64,000 nt of DNA from Riptortus pedestris. Its lineage: Eukaryota; Arthropoda; Insecta; Hemiptera; Alydidae. Below are positions 34,915 to 46,049 of this stretch, one piece after another. The first letter of the stretch is position 1, and each line of letters begins with the position of its first letter. The notes under the pieces are model-generated. The model did not search any database, was not told the DNA's origin, and saw only the letters and a list, made by a program, of their open reading frames with translations. The position numbers and the translations under genes were made by a program. The DNA lies in the NCBI GenBank assembly GCA_019009955.1, contig JADPXZ010000007.1, positions 4,582,501 through 4,646,500 of the forward strand, written 5' to 3'.

Positions 34915-37530
34915 AGATATCTTATGTAAAAAAGAATAAGATAATTATATTTTGTGACATAAAGTAAGATAATCATATCATGAGTAAAAGAAGTAAGATA
35001 ATTATATCTTGAGTGAAAAATAATAAGATAATTACATTTTGTGGGGATAAGATAATTATATCTTGTGGGGAAATAAGATAATTATATCTTGGGGGGGATA
35101 AGATAATTATATCTTGAGTGAAAATAAAGTAAGATAATCATATCATGAGTAAAAAAAGTAAGATAATTATATCTTGAGTGAAAAATAATAAGATAATTAC
35201 ATTTTGTGGGGGATAAGATAATTATATCTCCTGGAGGGGATAAGATAATTATATCTCGTGGAGGGGATAAGATAATTATATCTTGTGGGGATAAGATAAT
35301 TATATCTTGTGGGGAAATAAGATAATTACATTTTGTTGGGGATAAGATAATTATATCTTGTGGGAGGGGGAATAAGATAATTATACCTTGTGGGGGGAAA
35401 GATAATTATATCTTGTGGGAGGGGGAATAAGATAATTATATTTTGTGTGTGGGGGGGAAAGATAATTATACCTTGTGGGAGGAATAAGATAATTATACCT
35501 TGTGGGAGGAATAAGATAATTATACCTTGTGGGAGGAATAAGATAATTATATCTTGTGGGGGAATAAGATAATTATACCTTGTGGGAGGAATAAGATAAT
35601 TATACCTTGTGGGAGGAATAAGATAATTATACCTTGTGGGAGGAATAAGATAATTATACCTTGTGGGAGGAATAAGATAATTATACCTTGTGGGAGGAAT
35701 AAGATAATTATACCTTGTGGGAGGAATAAGATAATTATACCTTGTGGGAGGAATAAGATAATTATATCTTGTGTTAAAACAAAAAGTAAAATAATAATAT
35801 CTTTTGGGGGGAATAAGATAATTATACCTTGTGGGGGAATAAGATAAGTATATCTTTTGGGGGAATAAGATAATTATACCTTGTGGGGAATAAGATAATA
35901 ATATCTTTTGGGGGAATAAGATAATTATATGTGGGGGAATAAGATAAGTATATCTTTTGGTGGAATAAGATATGTATATCTTTTGGGGGAATAAGATAAT
36001 TATACCTTGTGGGAGGAATAAGATAATTATACCTTGTGGGGGGAATAAGATAATTATACCTTGTGGGGGAATAAGATAAGTATATCTTTTGGGGGAATAA
36101 GATAATTATACCTTGTGGGAGGAATAAGATAATTATACGTTGTGGGGGAATAAGATAAGTATATCGTGTGGGGGAATAAGATAATTATACCTTGTGGGAG
36201 GAATAAGATAATTATACCTTGTGAGGTAATAAGATAATTATACGTTGTGGGGGAATAAGATAATTATACCTTGTGGGGGAATAAGATAAGTATATCTTTT
36301 GGGGGAATAAGATAATTATACCTTGTGGGGGAATAAGATAAGTATATCTTTTGGGGGAATAAGATAATTATACCTTGTGGGAGGAATAAGATAATTATAC
36401 CTTGTGGGAGGAATAAGATAATTATACCTTGTGAGGTAATAAGATAATTATACCTTGTGGGGGAATAAGATAATTATACCTTGTGGGGGAATAAGATAAG
36501 TATATCTTTTGGGGGAATAAGATAATTATACCTTGTGGGAGGAATAAGATAATTATACCTTGTGGGAGGAATAAGATAATTATATCTTGTGTTAAAAAAA
36601 AAGTAACATTAGTATATCTTGTTTAACAAAGAAGTAAGATAATTATATCTTGTGTTTAAAAAAAAGAAAGTAAGATAATTATATCTTGTGGTAAAAAAAA
36701 ATGAATAAGATAATTATATCTTGTGGTAAAAAAAAATGAATAAGATAATTATATCTTGTGTTTAAAAAAAAGAAAGTAAGATAATTATATCTTGTGGTAA
36801 AAAAAAATGAATAAGATAATTATATCTTGTGTTTAAAAAAAAGAAAGTAAGATAATTATATCTTGTGGTAAAAAAAAATGAATAAGATAATTATATCTTG
36901 TGGTATAAAAAAAAATGAATAAGATAATCATATCTTGTGAAAAAAGAAAATGAGATAATTATATCTTGTGATTAAAAAAAAAGATAGTAAGATAATTATA
37001 TTTTGTGTAAAAAAAAAAATAAGATAACTATGTCTGGAGTAAAAAAGAAAGTAAGATAATTATATCTTGAGTGAAAATAAAGTAAGATAATTATATCTTG
37101 TGTAAAAGAATAAGATAATTATATCTTGTGGGGAAAAAAAAATTAACATTAGTATATCTTGTTTAACAAAGAAGTAAGATAATTATATCTTGAGTGAAAG
37201 TAAAGTAAGATAATTATATATTGAGTAAAAATAAAGTAAGATAATTATATCTTGAGTGTAAAGTAAGATAATTATATCTTGAGTGAAAATAAAATAAGAT
37301 AATTATATCTTGAGTGAAAATAAAGTAAGATCATTATATCTTGAGTGAAAATAAAGTAAGATAATTATATCTTGAGTGAAAATAAAGTAAGATAATTATA
37401 TCTTGAGTGAAAATAAAATAAAATAATTATATCTTGAGTGAAAATAAAGTAAGATAATTATATCTTGAGTGAAAATAAAATAGGATAATTATATCTTGAG
37501 TGAAAATAAAGTAAGATAATTATATATTAC
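34915..37530. repeat. ~24-27-bp minisatellite (AAGATAATTATATCTT), about 100 copies, in ELOC intron 2
   Basis: The near-palindromic core AAGATAATTATATCTT alternates with short linkers that change along the array: GTGGGGG/GTGGGAGGAAT in the middle, GTGTTTAAAAAAAAGAAAG at 36.6-37 kb, and GAGTGAAAATAAAGT at both ends. A variant core AAGTATATCTTTT occurs at 35.8-36.5 kb. Frames repeating NKIIIPCGR are repeat translations. Confidence 0.96.
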
Positions 37531-37950
37531 AGGAGTGGGGCTTTGCTCAAGGATGAAAACTGAAAAATGCAAATATCTCGGTTAATATTCAAGATAGAGA
37601 ATAAATGTATATAACAATATTTATAGGAAATTTAATTTGCAATAAGATTGGTTATGTACAATTTTTCGATCCGACGCATAATAACGGAGATATTTCATAC
37701 TTTCAAACAATATTCGGTATTTAAGCTTGGAATAATGCGGTTTATTATATAACAGAGTATTGTTTATGTGACACGAGCAGGAGTGGGGCTTTGCTCGAGG
37801 ATGAAAACTGAAAAATGCAAATATCTCGGTTAATATTCAAGATAGAGAATAAATGTATATAACAATATTTATAGGAAATTTAATTCGGAATAAGATTGGT
37901 TATATGGAATTTTTCGTTTCTACGTATAGTAACGGAGATATATGGAATTT
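37531..37950 (+). repeat. Leader segment plus two B-type ~125-bp units
   Basis: Each unit is preceded by CAGGAGTGGGGCTTTGCTC and GGATGAAAACTGAAAAATGC. The second unit is diverged near its end (TTTTTCGTTTCTACGTATAG). It is followed by about 130 bp of unassigned DNA up to exon 2. Confidence 0.9.
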
Positions 37951-38087
37951 TCAAAATTCCTCCCTCCCACTGGTCCGATTTGAGCCGTTAACGAACTTGA
38001 TCTTTCGTTTTACGTAATACGATTAAATAATGAGTTTTTAAACGAAAGAATAAACGAAGTAGGAGTATGTTAAGTAAAATGTACTTA

Positions 38088-38303
<216 letters not shown>

Positions 38304-38311
38304 TTAAGGTG

Positions 38312-38442
38312 TGTGTGAGAGAGAGGGATGAGAGTGGGAGTGTGTGAGAGAGAGAGAGAGAGTGTGTGAGAGAGAGAGAGAGATTGAGAGAGAGAGAGAG
38401 AGAGAGAGGGATATGAGAAAGAGAGAGAGAGAGAGTGTGGGA

Positions 38443-38474
<32 letters not shown>

Positions 38475-38538
38475 TGAGAGAGGAGAGAGAGTGAGAGTGG
38501 AGAGAGAGTGAGAGAGGAGAGAGAGTGGAAGAGAGGGG
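38312..38538. repeat. (GA)n-rich microsatellite (CT on ELOC sense strand)
   Basis: GAGAGA with GTGTGAGAG interruptions, directly upstream of the ELOC exon 2 acceptor in the gene's sense. Confidence 0.95.
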
Positions 38539-38589
38539 TTAAGGTATTAAATTTAATAATAATATGTTTAAAACAAAAGCTACTTTAAA

Positions 38590-39520
38590 TAACACAAGAA
38601 AACTTTTGTTACGGTGCACGTTTGCCTAAAAAACAAATAGAAAATGAAATATCGCTCATTTTTTATTCAGGCCTCCGTTATAACTGCCACTCCCGTTCGA
38701 ACCGAAAAAATATAATATAGCTTATAATCGTGGAAGAATTAATGCTGATTTACATATAGAGTTTTGATAAGTTCGGTTCAATCGTTAGTGCCCGATAAAA
38801 TTGTTGGCTCCCGCTTTAATTTAATAGTGTATATCCCGTTTATACTTTGCTATGCACGACAAAAGTGAATATAACAAAAGTTACTCTAAATAACAAAATA
38901 AACAACATTTGTCATGTGCATATATGTCTGTTTGTTTGTTACCTTTTCACGCATAAACGGCTGAACCGAATTTTATGAAACTTGGTATGTATATTACTAC
39001 TAACCCAACTTAGACTTTGGGCTATATTAGTATCCTCTGAGACGAACAGGAGTGGGGGTTATAAGGGAGGCCTGAAATTAAAAATAGCGATATTTCGTTT
39101 CTTATTGTTTTTTCAGCAAATATGCACTTTACATAAGTTGTTTGTTTTGTTATTTAAAATAACTTTTGATATATGCACTTTTGAAACGAAATATAAATGA
39201 TGTATAGACGAAAAACAATGGAAGGGGTCAACAATGTCATAGGCCGTGAAAGACTAAATCGAAATGAACGAAACTTAGTATTCTTGACAACGAGCTATAT
39301 TAACATTTTTAGGAACAAACAGGAGTTGGGGTTCCTAGGCATGAAATGAAAAATTATCATATTCCGTTTCCGATTGTTTTTTTTTTGAGTACCTGCACAT
39401 GACAAAAAATGATTTGATACAATTTGATATTTAGAGTAACTTTTGTTATATACATCTTTATTGTAATTTAGTATTTTGGTTGGTGGCTTAGCAACCAACA
39501 GCTAGTCAGTTAATATTCAT
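38590..39520. repeat. Helitron-like repeat fragments in both orientations
   Basis: 38620-38900 is in the orientation of the 48-kb copy (CAGGCCTCCGTTATAACTGC). 38925-39470 is in the opposite one (CATAAACGGCTGAACCGAAT, GGTTATAAGGGAGGCCTGAA). The two meet head to head near 38915. No terminal CTAG is found. Confidence 0.75.
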
Positions 39521-39559
39521 GAAAATATTAACAATGAACTAACAAATTGAAAACAATAT

Positions 39560-40195
39560 TTGGTATTTAAGCTTGGAATAATGCGGTTTATTATATAACA
39601 GAGTATTGTTTATGCGACACGAGCAGGAGTGGGGCTTTGCTCGAAAAATGCAAATATCTCGGCTAATATTTACGACAGAGAAAAAGTGCATATAACAACA
39701 ATTGTAGAGCATCAATAGTTCAACAAGATTGGTTCTATAACATTTTACTCTCAGGCTCATAATAACGGAGATATTTGGAATTTTGTTATGAATAGCTAAA
39801 ATAGATTAGGTCTGAGATATTAATCTTGTGCAACACTTTATTCAAGAAAAACGCTAATATCTCGGTTAATATTTACGATAGAGAAAAAGTGCATATAACA
39901 ACAATTGTAGAGCATCAATAGTTCAACAAGATTGGTTCTATAACATTTTACTCTCAGGCTCATAATAACGGAGATATTTGGAATTTTTTATTCTAATCCC
40001 CCCTTTACTCTTTCATAATACACAACTATGAGCGGTGGTTTGCCGAAAAAAAATGCAAATATCTCGGCTAACATTCATTCTAGAGAATAAATGTATATAA
40101 CAATATTTATAGTAAATTTAATTTGCAATAAGATTGGTTATATAAATTTTTTCGATCCAACGAATAATAACGGAGATATTCAGAATTTTCGAAAT
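39560..40195 (+). repeat. Leader segment plus A, A and B ~125-bp units
   Basis: The leader at 39567-39648 (CTTGGAATAATGCGGTTTAT) precedes two A units and a diverged B unit ending AACGGAGATATTCAGAAT. Confidence 0.92.
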
Positions 40196-40404
40196 CCCCC
40201 CCCCATTAATGAACTTGTATCTCAGAGCTAATCTTTTCGATTAGCTTCTCGATTCTCGCCTGGGAAAAGGAAATTATTTAGCGACGAAATTCATAGAATA
40301 ACGCCCTAAAATCCCACCTTGGCTAGAGAAGGGCGGTAACCTGTAGATAACTCGGCACGATTAGCCTGAGTCGCAAAAAGTGGACACGTTAATATAGTTC
40401 TTTA
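40196..40404. other. Unassigned stretch inside ELOC intron 1
   Basis: It contains ATCCCACCTTGGCTAGAGAA and GGGCGGTAACCTGTAGATAA. No exon or known repeat is recognised. Confidence 0.45.
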
Positions 40405-40880
40405 TTATCCAAGTGACGAAAGTAGATCATTTTCCAACTCGAGTGAAACGTTTAGCCACACGAGCGAAGCGAGTCTGGTAATTTGACAGGAGTTGTTCTT
40501 TTGGTAGGTTATAAGCATCGTTGTTGGCAGGTTATAAGCATAGTTATAAAACAAATTCTACTTTTGTCACGAGTGTAATATTAAATTTTTTCTCTAATCG
40601 TGTAATACATGATCAGATCTAAGCAGAATATGAACAAAATTAGGATGTTGTCAAGATTATGGTATGTTGTTGGTAGGTTATAAGCATCGTTGTTGGCAGG
40701 TTATAAGCATAGTTATAAAACAACTAGTGATGATTGTGAAGTAGTGCAGTTATAAACAAGTGCACGTTATAAACAAGGAAGGTAATTATTATTATATTTA
40801 AATTTTAAAATATATCGATTATTTCCACCGATAATTCATTCACATTTCAATTTATTTTGTTAAAATAAATTCTTACTATG
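40405..40880. repeat. Dispersed repeat R3, copy 3 (inverted)
   Basis: Reverse complement of copies 1 and 2. It has a small internal duplication: GTAGGTTATAAGCATCGTTG with GTTGGCAGGTTATAAGCATA occurs twice (about 40504 and 40671). Confidence 0.92.
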
Positions 40881-41575
40881 AAACTTGGTATGTATATTAC
40901 TCCTAGTGTCCCAACTTTAGCCTTGTTCTAAGTGCTATAATTAATCTTCTCTGAGCCCCCAGAACATGGATGTGAGGGGGTTATAAGGGACAGCCCCTGA
41001 AATTAAAATTCGCGATCTTACCGTTTCTTTATTGTTTTTTCAGCAACCCTTGGCACTTTACATAAGTTGTTTGTTTAGTTATTTACACACACCATAACTT
41101 TTGATATATGCCGTTTTGCACGCGTTATCCCAGTATAAACTGATGTTTAGGCGTAGACAAAACTGATGGACATGTGGGGTCAACAATGTCATAGGTCCGT
41201 CGACAACAAAGACTAAATCGAAATCAATGAAATTTTGTTTTCCTGACGAACGAGCTATATTTATAATTTTCGTAGACTAATTACAGGAGTTGCGGGTTCC
41301 TAGGCATGAAAATGAAATAATATAATATGTCTGTTTCACGATTGTTTTTTTTTTTTGAGTACTTGCACATAGAACCCAAAAAATGCATTGATACCGCAGA
41401 AATTTGATATTTAGAGTAACTGTTTGTTATATTATCATTAGTATCAATACTATATATCTTATTGCTATATATATATATATATCTTTTATTATTCTCCCTT
41501 TATTGTAATTTAGTAAGTTTGGTTGGTGGCGTAGCAACCAACAGTCTAGTCCCAGTGTTTAATCTTCCTGAATAT
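40881..41575 (+). repeat. Helitron-like repeat fragment, insertion-rich copy
   Basis: It follows the internal unit of the copy at 38.97-39.5 kb (GAAACTTGGTATGTATATTA onwards) but with dozens of extra bases. A (TA)n lies at about 41463-41480. It is probably the same kind of element with poor base accuracy. Confidence 0.75.
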
Positions 41576-41599
41576 ATTAACAAGTGAGAACTAACCAAA

Positions 41600-42915
41600 T
41601 TGGAAAACAATATTTGGTATTTAGACTTGGATTAATGCCGGGTTATTCAATATAAACAGAGTAATGTTTATTCGAGCACGAAGACAGGAGTGGGGCTTTG
41701 CTCGAAAAAATGCAAATATTCTCGGCTAATATTTACGCATACCAGAGGAAAGAAAGTGCATGATAACAACCATTGTCGAGCATCAATTTTCAAACTCAGA
41801 TTGCCCCCCCCACCCTCCCCCCCCCCCCCCCTTAACACGTTCTGCATTTAACATTTTACGTTCAGTGTCACATCACTAATATAACGGACTGATATTTGGA
41901 ATTTTTGTTGTACGCGAGAGCCTACAATGCGCATTAGGTCTTGAGTATACTATAACAATTTGTAAAGAAAAACGCTAATTATATATCCGTTAATAGATTT
42001 ATGACTCGAAAAAAAGTGCATATAATCAACAATTGTAGAGCTCATCATATAGATTTGAACCCTATTGGTTCTATAACATTTTACTCTCAGGCTCATAATA
42101 ACGGAGATATTTGGAATGTTTGTTGTAAATAGCTAAAATAGATTAGGTCTGAGATACTAAACATTTTAATAGAAAAACGCTTATATCTCTATGAATATTT
42201 ATCATAGAGAAAAAGTGCATATAACAACAATTGTAGAGCATTAATAGTTCAACAAGATTGGTTCTATAACATTTTACTCTCAGGCTCATAATAACGGAGC
42301 TATTTGGAATGTTTGTTACTGCATGAGACTACAAAATGGACTTTAGGTCTGAGTATGCTAAGACACTTTAATAGAAAGAACGCTAATATCTCGAGTGTAA
42401 TATTTACTTTTAGAGAAAAAGTGCAATTATAACAAACAAGTTGTATGAGTCCATCAAGAGTTTCATACAAGGATTGGTTCTATAACATTTTACTCGCAGG
42501 CTCATAATAACGCTGAGATATTTGGACATGTCTGTTGTACATAGCTGAAAATAAATAAGATCAGCGTCTGAGAAACTAACTTTGTCAAGAACCTTATAAT
42601 TTGTATAGTAAAGAAAACGCCTAATATCTCGGTTAATATTTATCCTCGATAGAGTAACAAAAAACCCCCCCCGTTCATATAACAACAAATTGTAGAAGCA
42701 TTATAGTTCAACAAGACTTGGCTTCTATAACATTTTTACTCTCAGGACTCATGAAATAACGGAAGATATTTGGAGTGTTTGTTGTAAATAGCTAGAAATA
42801 ATAGAATTTACTGATAGATGAAAAAGTGACATATAACAACAATTGTTCGATGCATCAATAGCTTCAGACAAGATTGCGTTCTATAAACATTTTTACTCTT
42901 CAGGGCCATATAGTC
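41600..42915 (+). repeat. Leader segment plus about six ~125-bp units, insertion-rich
   Basis: The units can be followed by eye (AATATTTACGCATACCAGAG, AACATTTTACTCTCAGGCTC) but most carry many insertions. A C-run (41805-41831) and CCCCCCCC near 42665 interrupt units. The 42070-42340 units are clean in between. Confidence 0.85.
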
Positions 42916-43190
42916 AAAATGTCCACTATGATGGATTTTATATATGACTAGGTGACTCTAGCAAACAATGATAACAACACAAACATATACGAACCATTTC
43001 TGAAATATAAACTTCAATAAGCTAATCTTAAAATAAAAATTCTCCACTTGAAAGTAGTAAACAGAAATTTACTTTTGTAGTATAGCCTTATCAAAAAAAA
43101 ATGGAAGGTAAAAAACACTCAGCAAGATAACAGTATTAAGAACAACAGAACTGTAGCTAAGTTATGTAACTACTGAATAACAATGCTAAT
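42916..43190. other. AT-rich start of ELOC intron 1
   Basis: No repeat is recognised. It is intronic by position, between the ELOC exon 1 donor and the repeat arrays. Confidence 0.5.
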
Positions 43191-43193
43191 TAC

Positions 43194-43220
43194 CTTTTTG
43201 TCGTCCATTCCTTCTGACAT
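43194..43220 (-). CDS. ELOC: Elongin C, coding exon 1 (start codon)
   Basis: Nine codons, MSEGMDDKK, ending AAG|GTAATT in phase 0, which matches the phase-0 start of exon 2 (EDEKIYGG). Joining the three exons gives an uninterrupted 119-residue protein (human ELOC is 112), with extra residues only at the poorly conserved N-terminus. The ATG is in the frame needed, and in-frame ATG at the fifth codon is an alternative start. The exon is too short for ordinary gene finding; the phase match and its acidic/lysine end, which resembles other animal Elongin C starts, are the support. The same sequence, altered, appears at 44.27 and 44.93 kb. Confidence 0.85.
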
Positions 43221-43500
43221 AACCAGCTCAAAAAGTTTAGAAGAAATAATTCCAAAGAATACAAGAGAATGCAACAAACCCAGTGGCAGAACACAACAAC
43301 ACGAGTTATTCAGCACTTATTAAATATAATCGTAATAAAAATTAATACAAAACGTAATATAACTCATAAAAAAAATATCTGTAATTAAAATATACTTATA
43401 AATATTTTTAATAGTCTAACAACAATTAAATAAAAGTTAATAATACGCCAAAGAGGTAGAGAAATATAGTAAGGAAACTAAGTAGGGATGGACCTGCACG
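43221..43500 (-). promoter_or_regulatory. ELOC: ELOC 5' untranslated region / promoter, copy 1
   Basis: Sequence immediately upstream of the ELOC start codon on the minus strand. It holds TTCTTTGGAATTATTTCTTC, TTGCATTCTCTTGTATTC and, further up, CTCTTTGGCGTATTATTAAC. No TATA box is evident near a likely start site. It is repeated at 44271-44580 and 44930-45235. Confidence 0.5.
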
Positions 43501-43514
43501 TCATATAAGTACCG

Positions 43515-44270
43515 TAGTGGAAAAACCGCTAATTCCGTCTCGGTTAAATATTTGCGATAGAGGAAAAGTGCATATAACAACAATTGTAGAGCATCAATAG
43601 TTCAACAAGATTGGTTCTATAACATTTTACTCTCAGGCTCATAATAACGGAGATATTTGGAATTATAGTAACGAAAAGCTAAAATATTAAACTTGTGCAA
43701 CACTTTAAATTACTTTTAAAGAAAAAACGCTAATATCTCGGTTAATATTTGCGATAGAGGAAAAGTGCAAATAACAACAATTGTAGAGCATCAATAGTTC
43801 AACAAGATTGGTTCTATAACATTTTACTCTCAGGCTCATAATAACGGAGATATTTGGAATTATTGTAACGAAATGCTAAAATATTAAACTTGTGCAACAC
43901 TTTAAAAAACTATTAAAGAAAAACGCTAATATCTCGGTTAATATTTGTGATAGAGGAAAAGTGCATATAACAACAATTGTAGAGCATCAATAGTTCAACA
44001 AGATTGGTTCTATAACATTTTACTCTCAGGCTCATAATAACGGAGATATTTGGAATTATTGTAACGAAATTCTAAAATATTAAACCATGAGCAACACTTT
44101 AAAAAACTATTAAAGAAAAACGCTAATATCTCGGTTAATATTTGGGATAGAGGAAAAGTGCATATAAACAAACAATTGTAGAGCCTCAATAGTTCAAACA
44201 AGATTGGTTTCTATTCAACATTTTACTCTCACAGGCTCCATAATTAACTTAGAATATTTGGAATTTTTTG
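43515..44270 (+). repeat. Four A-type ~125-bp units (variant GATAGAGGAAAAGTG)
   Basis: These units share a private variant (AGAGGAAAAGTGCATATAAC, GGAATTATTGTAACGAAATG) that also marks the arrays at 44587-44925 and 45240-45580, so the three arrays were copied together with the ELOC segments between them. Confidence 0.93.
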
Positions 44271-44580
44271 TCATGCAAGCCTGCCTGAACATAAGCTGCT
44301 GCAAATAGTTTTTCAGAAAGAAATAATTCCAAAGAATACAAGACAATGCAACAAACACAGTGGCAGAAATAAACAACACCCGAGTTATTCAGCACTTATT
44401 AAATATAATCGTAATAAAAATTAATACGAAACGTAATATAACTCATAAAAAAAATATCTGTAATTAAAATATACTTATAAATATTTTTAATAGTCTAACA
44501 ACAATTAAATAAAAGTTAATAATACGCCAAAGAGGTAGAAATAAGTAAGGAAACTAGAGATGACTGACGTCATAGAAGTA
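44271..44580 (-). pseudogene. Duplicate of ELOC exon 1 / promoter segment, copy 2
   Basis: It matches 43200-43500 (AAGAAATAATTCCAAAGAAT, CAGTGGCAGAAATAAACAAC, AATACGCCAAAGAGGTAG). The part equal to the start codon region is scrambled by small insertions. The donor is replaced by the end of a ~125-bp repeat, so this copy cannot splice like copy 1. Confidence 0.85.
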
Positions 44581-44586
44581 CCGTAG

Positions 44587-44925
44587 AGGAAAACGCTAAT
44601 ATCTCGGTTAATATTTGCGATAGAGGAAAAGTGCATATAACAACAATTGTAGAGCATCAATAGTCCAACAAGATTGGTTCTATAACATTTTACTCTCAGG
44701 CTCATAATAACGGAGATACTTGGAATTATTGTAACGAAATGCTAATAATAAAATTGTGCAACACTTTAAACAACTTTTAAAGAAAATCGCTAATATCTCG
44801 ATTAGTATTTACGATAGAGAAAAAGTGCATATAACAACAATTGTAGAGCATCAATAGTTCAACAAAATTGGTTTTATAACATTTTACTCCCAGGCTCATA
44901 ATAACGGAGATATTTGGAATTTTTG
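44587..44925 (+). repeat. Two A-type ~125-bp units
   Basis: Same private variant as 43515-44270, with near-consensus sequence. Confidence 0.93.
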
Positions 44926-44929
44926 TCAT

Positions 44930-45235
44930 GCATGCCTTCTGACATAAGCTGCTCAAATAGTTCAGAAGAAATAATTCCAAAGAATACAAGACAATGCAAC
45001 AAACACAGTGGCAGAAATAAACAACACCCGAGTTATTCAGCACTTATTAAATATAATCGTAATAAAAATTAATACGAAACGTAATATAACTCATAAAAAA
45101 AATTATCTGTAACTAAAATGCAGCTATAAATATTTTTAATGCGCTAACAACAATTAAATAAAAGTTAATAATGCGCCAAAGAGGTAGAAATAAGTAAGGA
45201 AACTAGAGATGACCGACGTCATAGAAGTACCGTAG
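44930..45235 (-). pseudogene. Duplicate of ELOC exon 1 / promoter segment, copy 3
   Basis: A clean copy. The minus strand reads ATG TCA GAA GGC ATG CAT GAC AAA AA (MSEGMHDK), with Asp to His versus copy 1. It then passes straight into ATTCCAAATATCTCCGTTAT, the end of a ~125-bp repeat, so the GTAATT donor is missing. Upstream it retains the whole 5' flank of the gene. Confidence 0.88.
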
Positions 45236-45239
45236 AGGA

Positions 45240-45590
45240 AAACGCTAATATCTCGGTTAATATTTGCGATAGAGGAAAAGTGCATATAACAACAATTGTA
45301 GAGCATCAATAGTTCAACAAGATTGGTTCTATAACATTTTACTCTCAGGCCCATAATAACGGAGATATTTGGAATTATTGTAACGAAATGCTAAGATAAT
45401 AAAATTGTGCAACACTTTAAACAACTTTTAAAGAAAAACGCTAATATCTCGGTTAGTATTTACGATAGAGAAAAAGTGCATATAACAACAATTGTAGAGC
45501 ATCAATAGTTCAACAAGATTGGTTCTATAACATTTTACTCTCAGACTCATAATAACGGAGATATTTGGAATGTTTGTTGTAAATAGCTAA
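45240..45590 (+). repeat. Two A-type ~125-bp units
   Basis: Same arrangement as 44587-44925. It is followed by a short spacer and then a minus-oriented unit. Confidence 0.93.
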
Positions 45591-45659
45591 AATTATGATT
45601 TTATAAAGTAAATTTATTATCTCAGACCTAATCTATTTATAATAATAGTTATTCATAGC

Positions 45660-45800
45660 AAAAATTCCAAATATCACCGGTATTATGAGTCAGAGAGTAA
45701 AATGTTATAGAACCAATCTTGTTGAAACTATTGATGCTCTACAATTGTTGTTATATGCACTATTACTCTATCGTAAATATTAACCAAGTTATTACTACTT
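45660..45800 (-). repeat. One minus-orientation A-type ~125-bp unit
   Basis: CCAAATATCACCGGTATTAT to GTAAATATTAACCAAGTTAT. It points towards the preceding plus units. Confidence 0.9.
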
Positions 45801-45935
45801 TCATATTTTCATCGTTCAATAAAGCCCCACTTTCCTACAGATCGACTTCCAATCTATTCCTATTATATCGGCATTCAGTCCAACATCAGTTTAAATACTA
45901 TCAAAAGTTAATTGGAGCCAAACAAATGTAATTAC

Positions 45936-46027
45936 CTTCAATAATACTCTCTGAGCAGATTGGTAATAGCAACTCCTGAAGCGGCAGATAAATGCACTGC
46001 CCGCTCAATAATAACCTTCCTCATCAC
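45936..46027 (-). other. Possible exon upstream of ELOC (non-coding leader or unknown)
   Basis: On the minus strand AATTAAAACAG is followed by about 90 nt of moderate GC, then AAG|GTAATT, a donor like that of ELOC exon 1. One frame reads MRKVIIERAVHLSAASGVAI and ends TNLLREYY* just before the donor. No protein family is recognised. It could be a 5' leader exon of ELOC or chance. Confidence 0.25.
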
Positions 46028-46049
46028 TGTTTTAATTGTGGTTATAAGG

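Noticed and set aside
35390..35847. Frames repeating NKIIIPCGR
   Set aside because: Translation of the intronic AAGATAATTATATCTT minisatellite.
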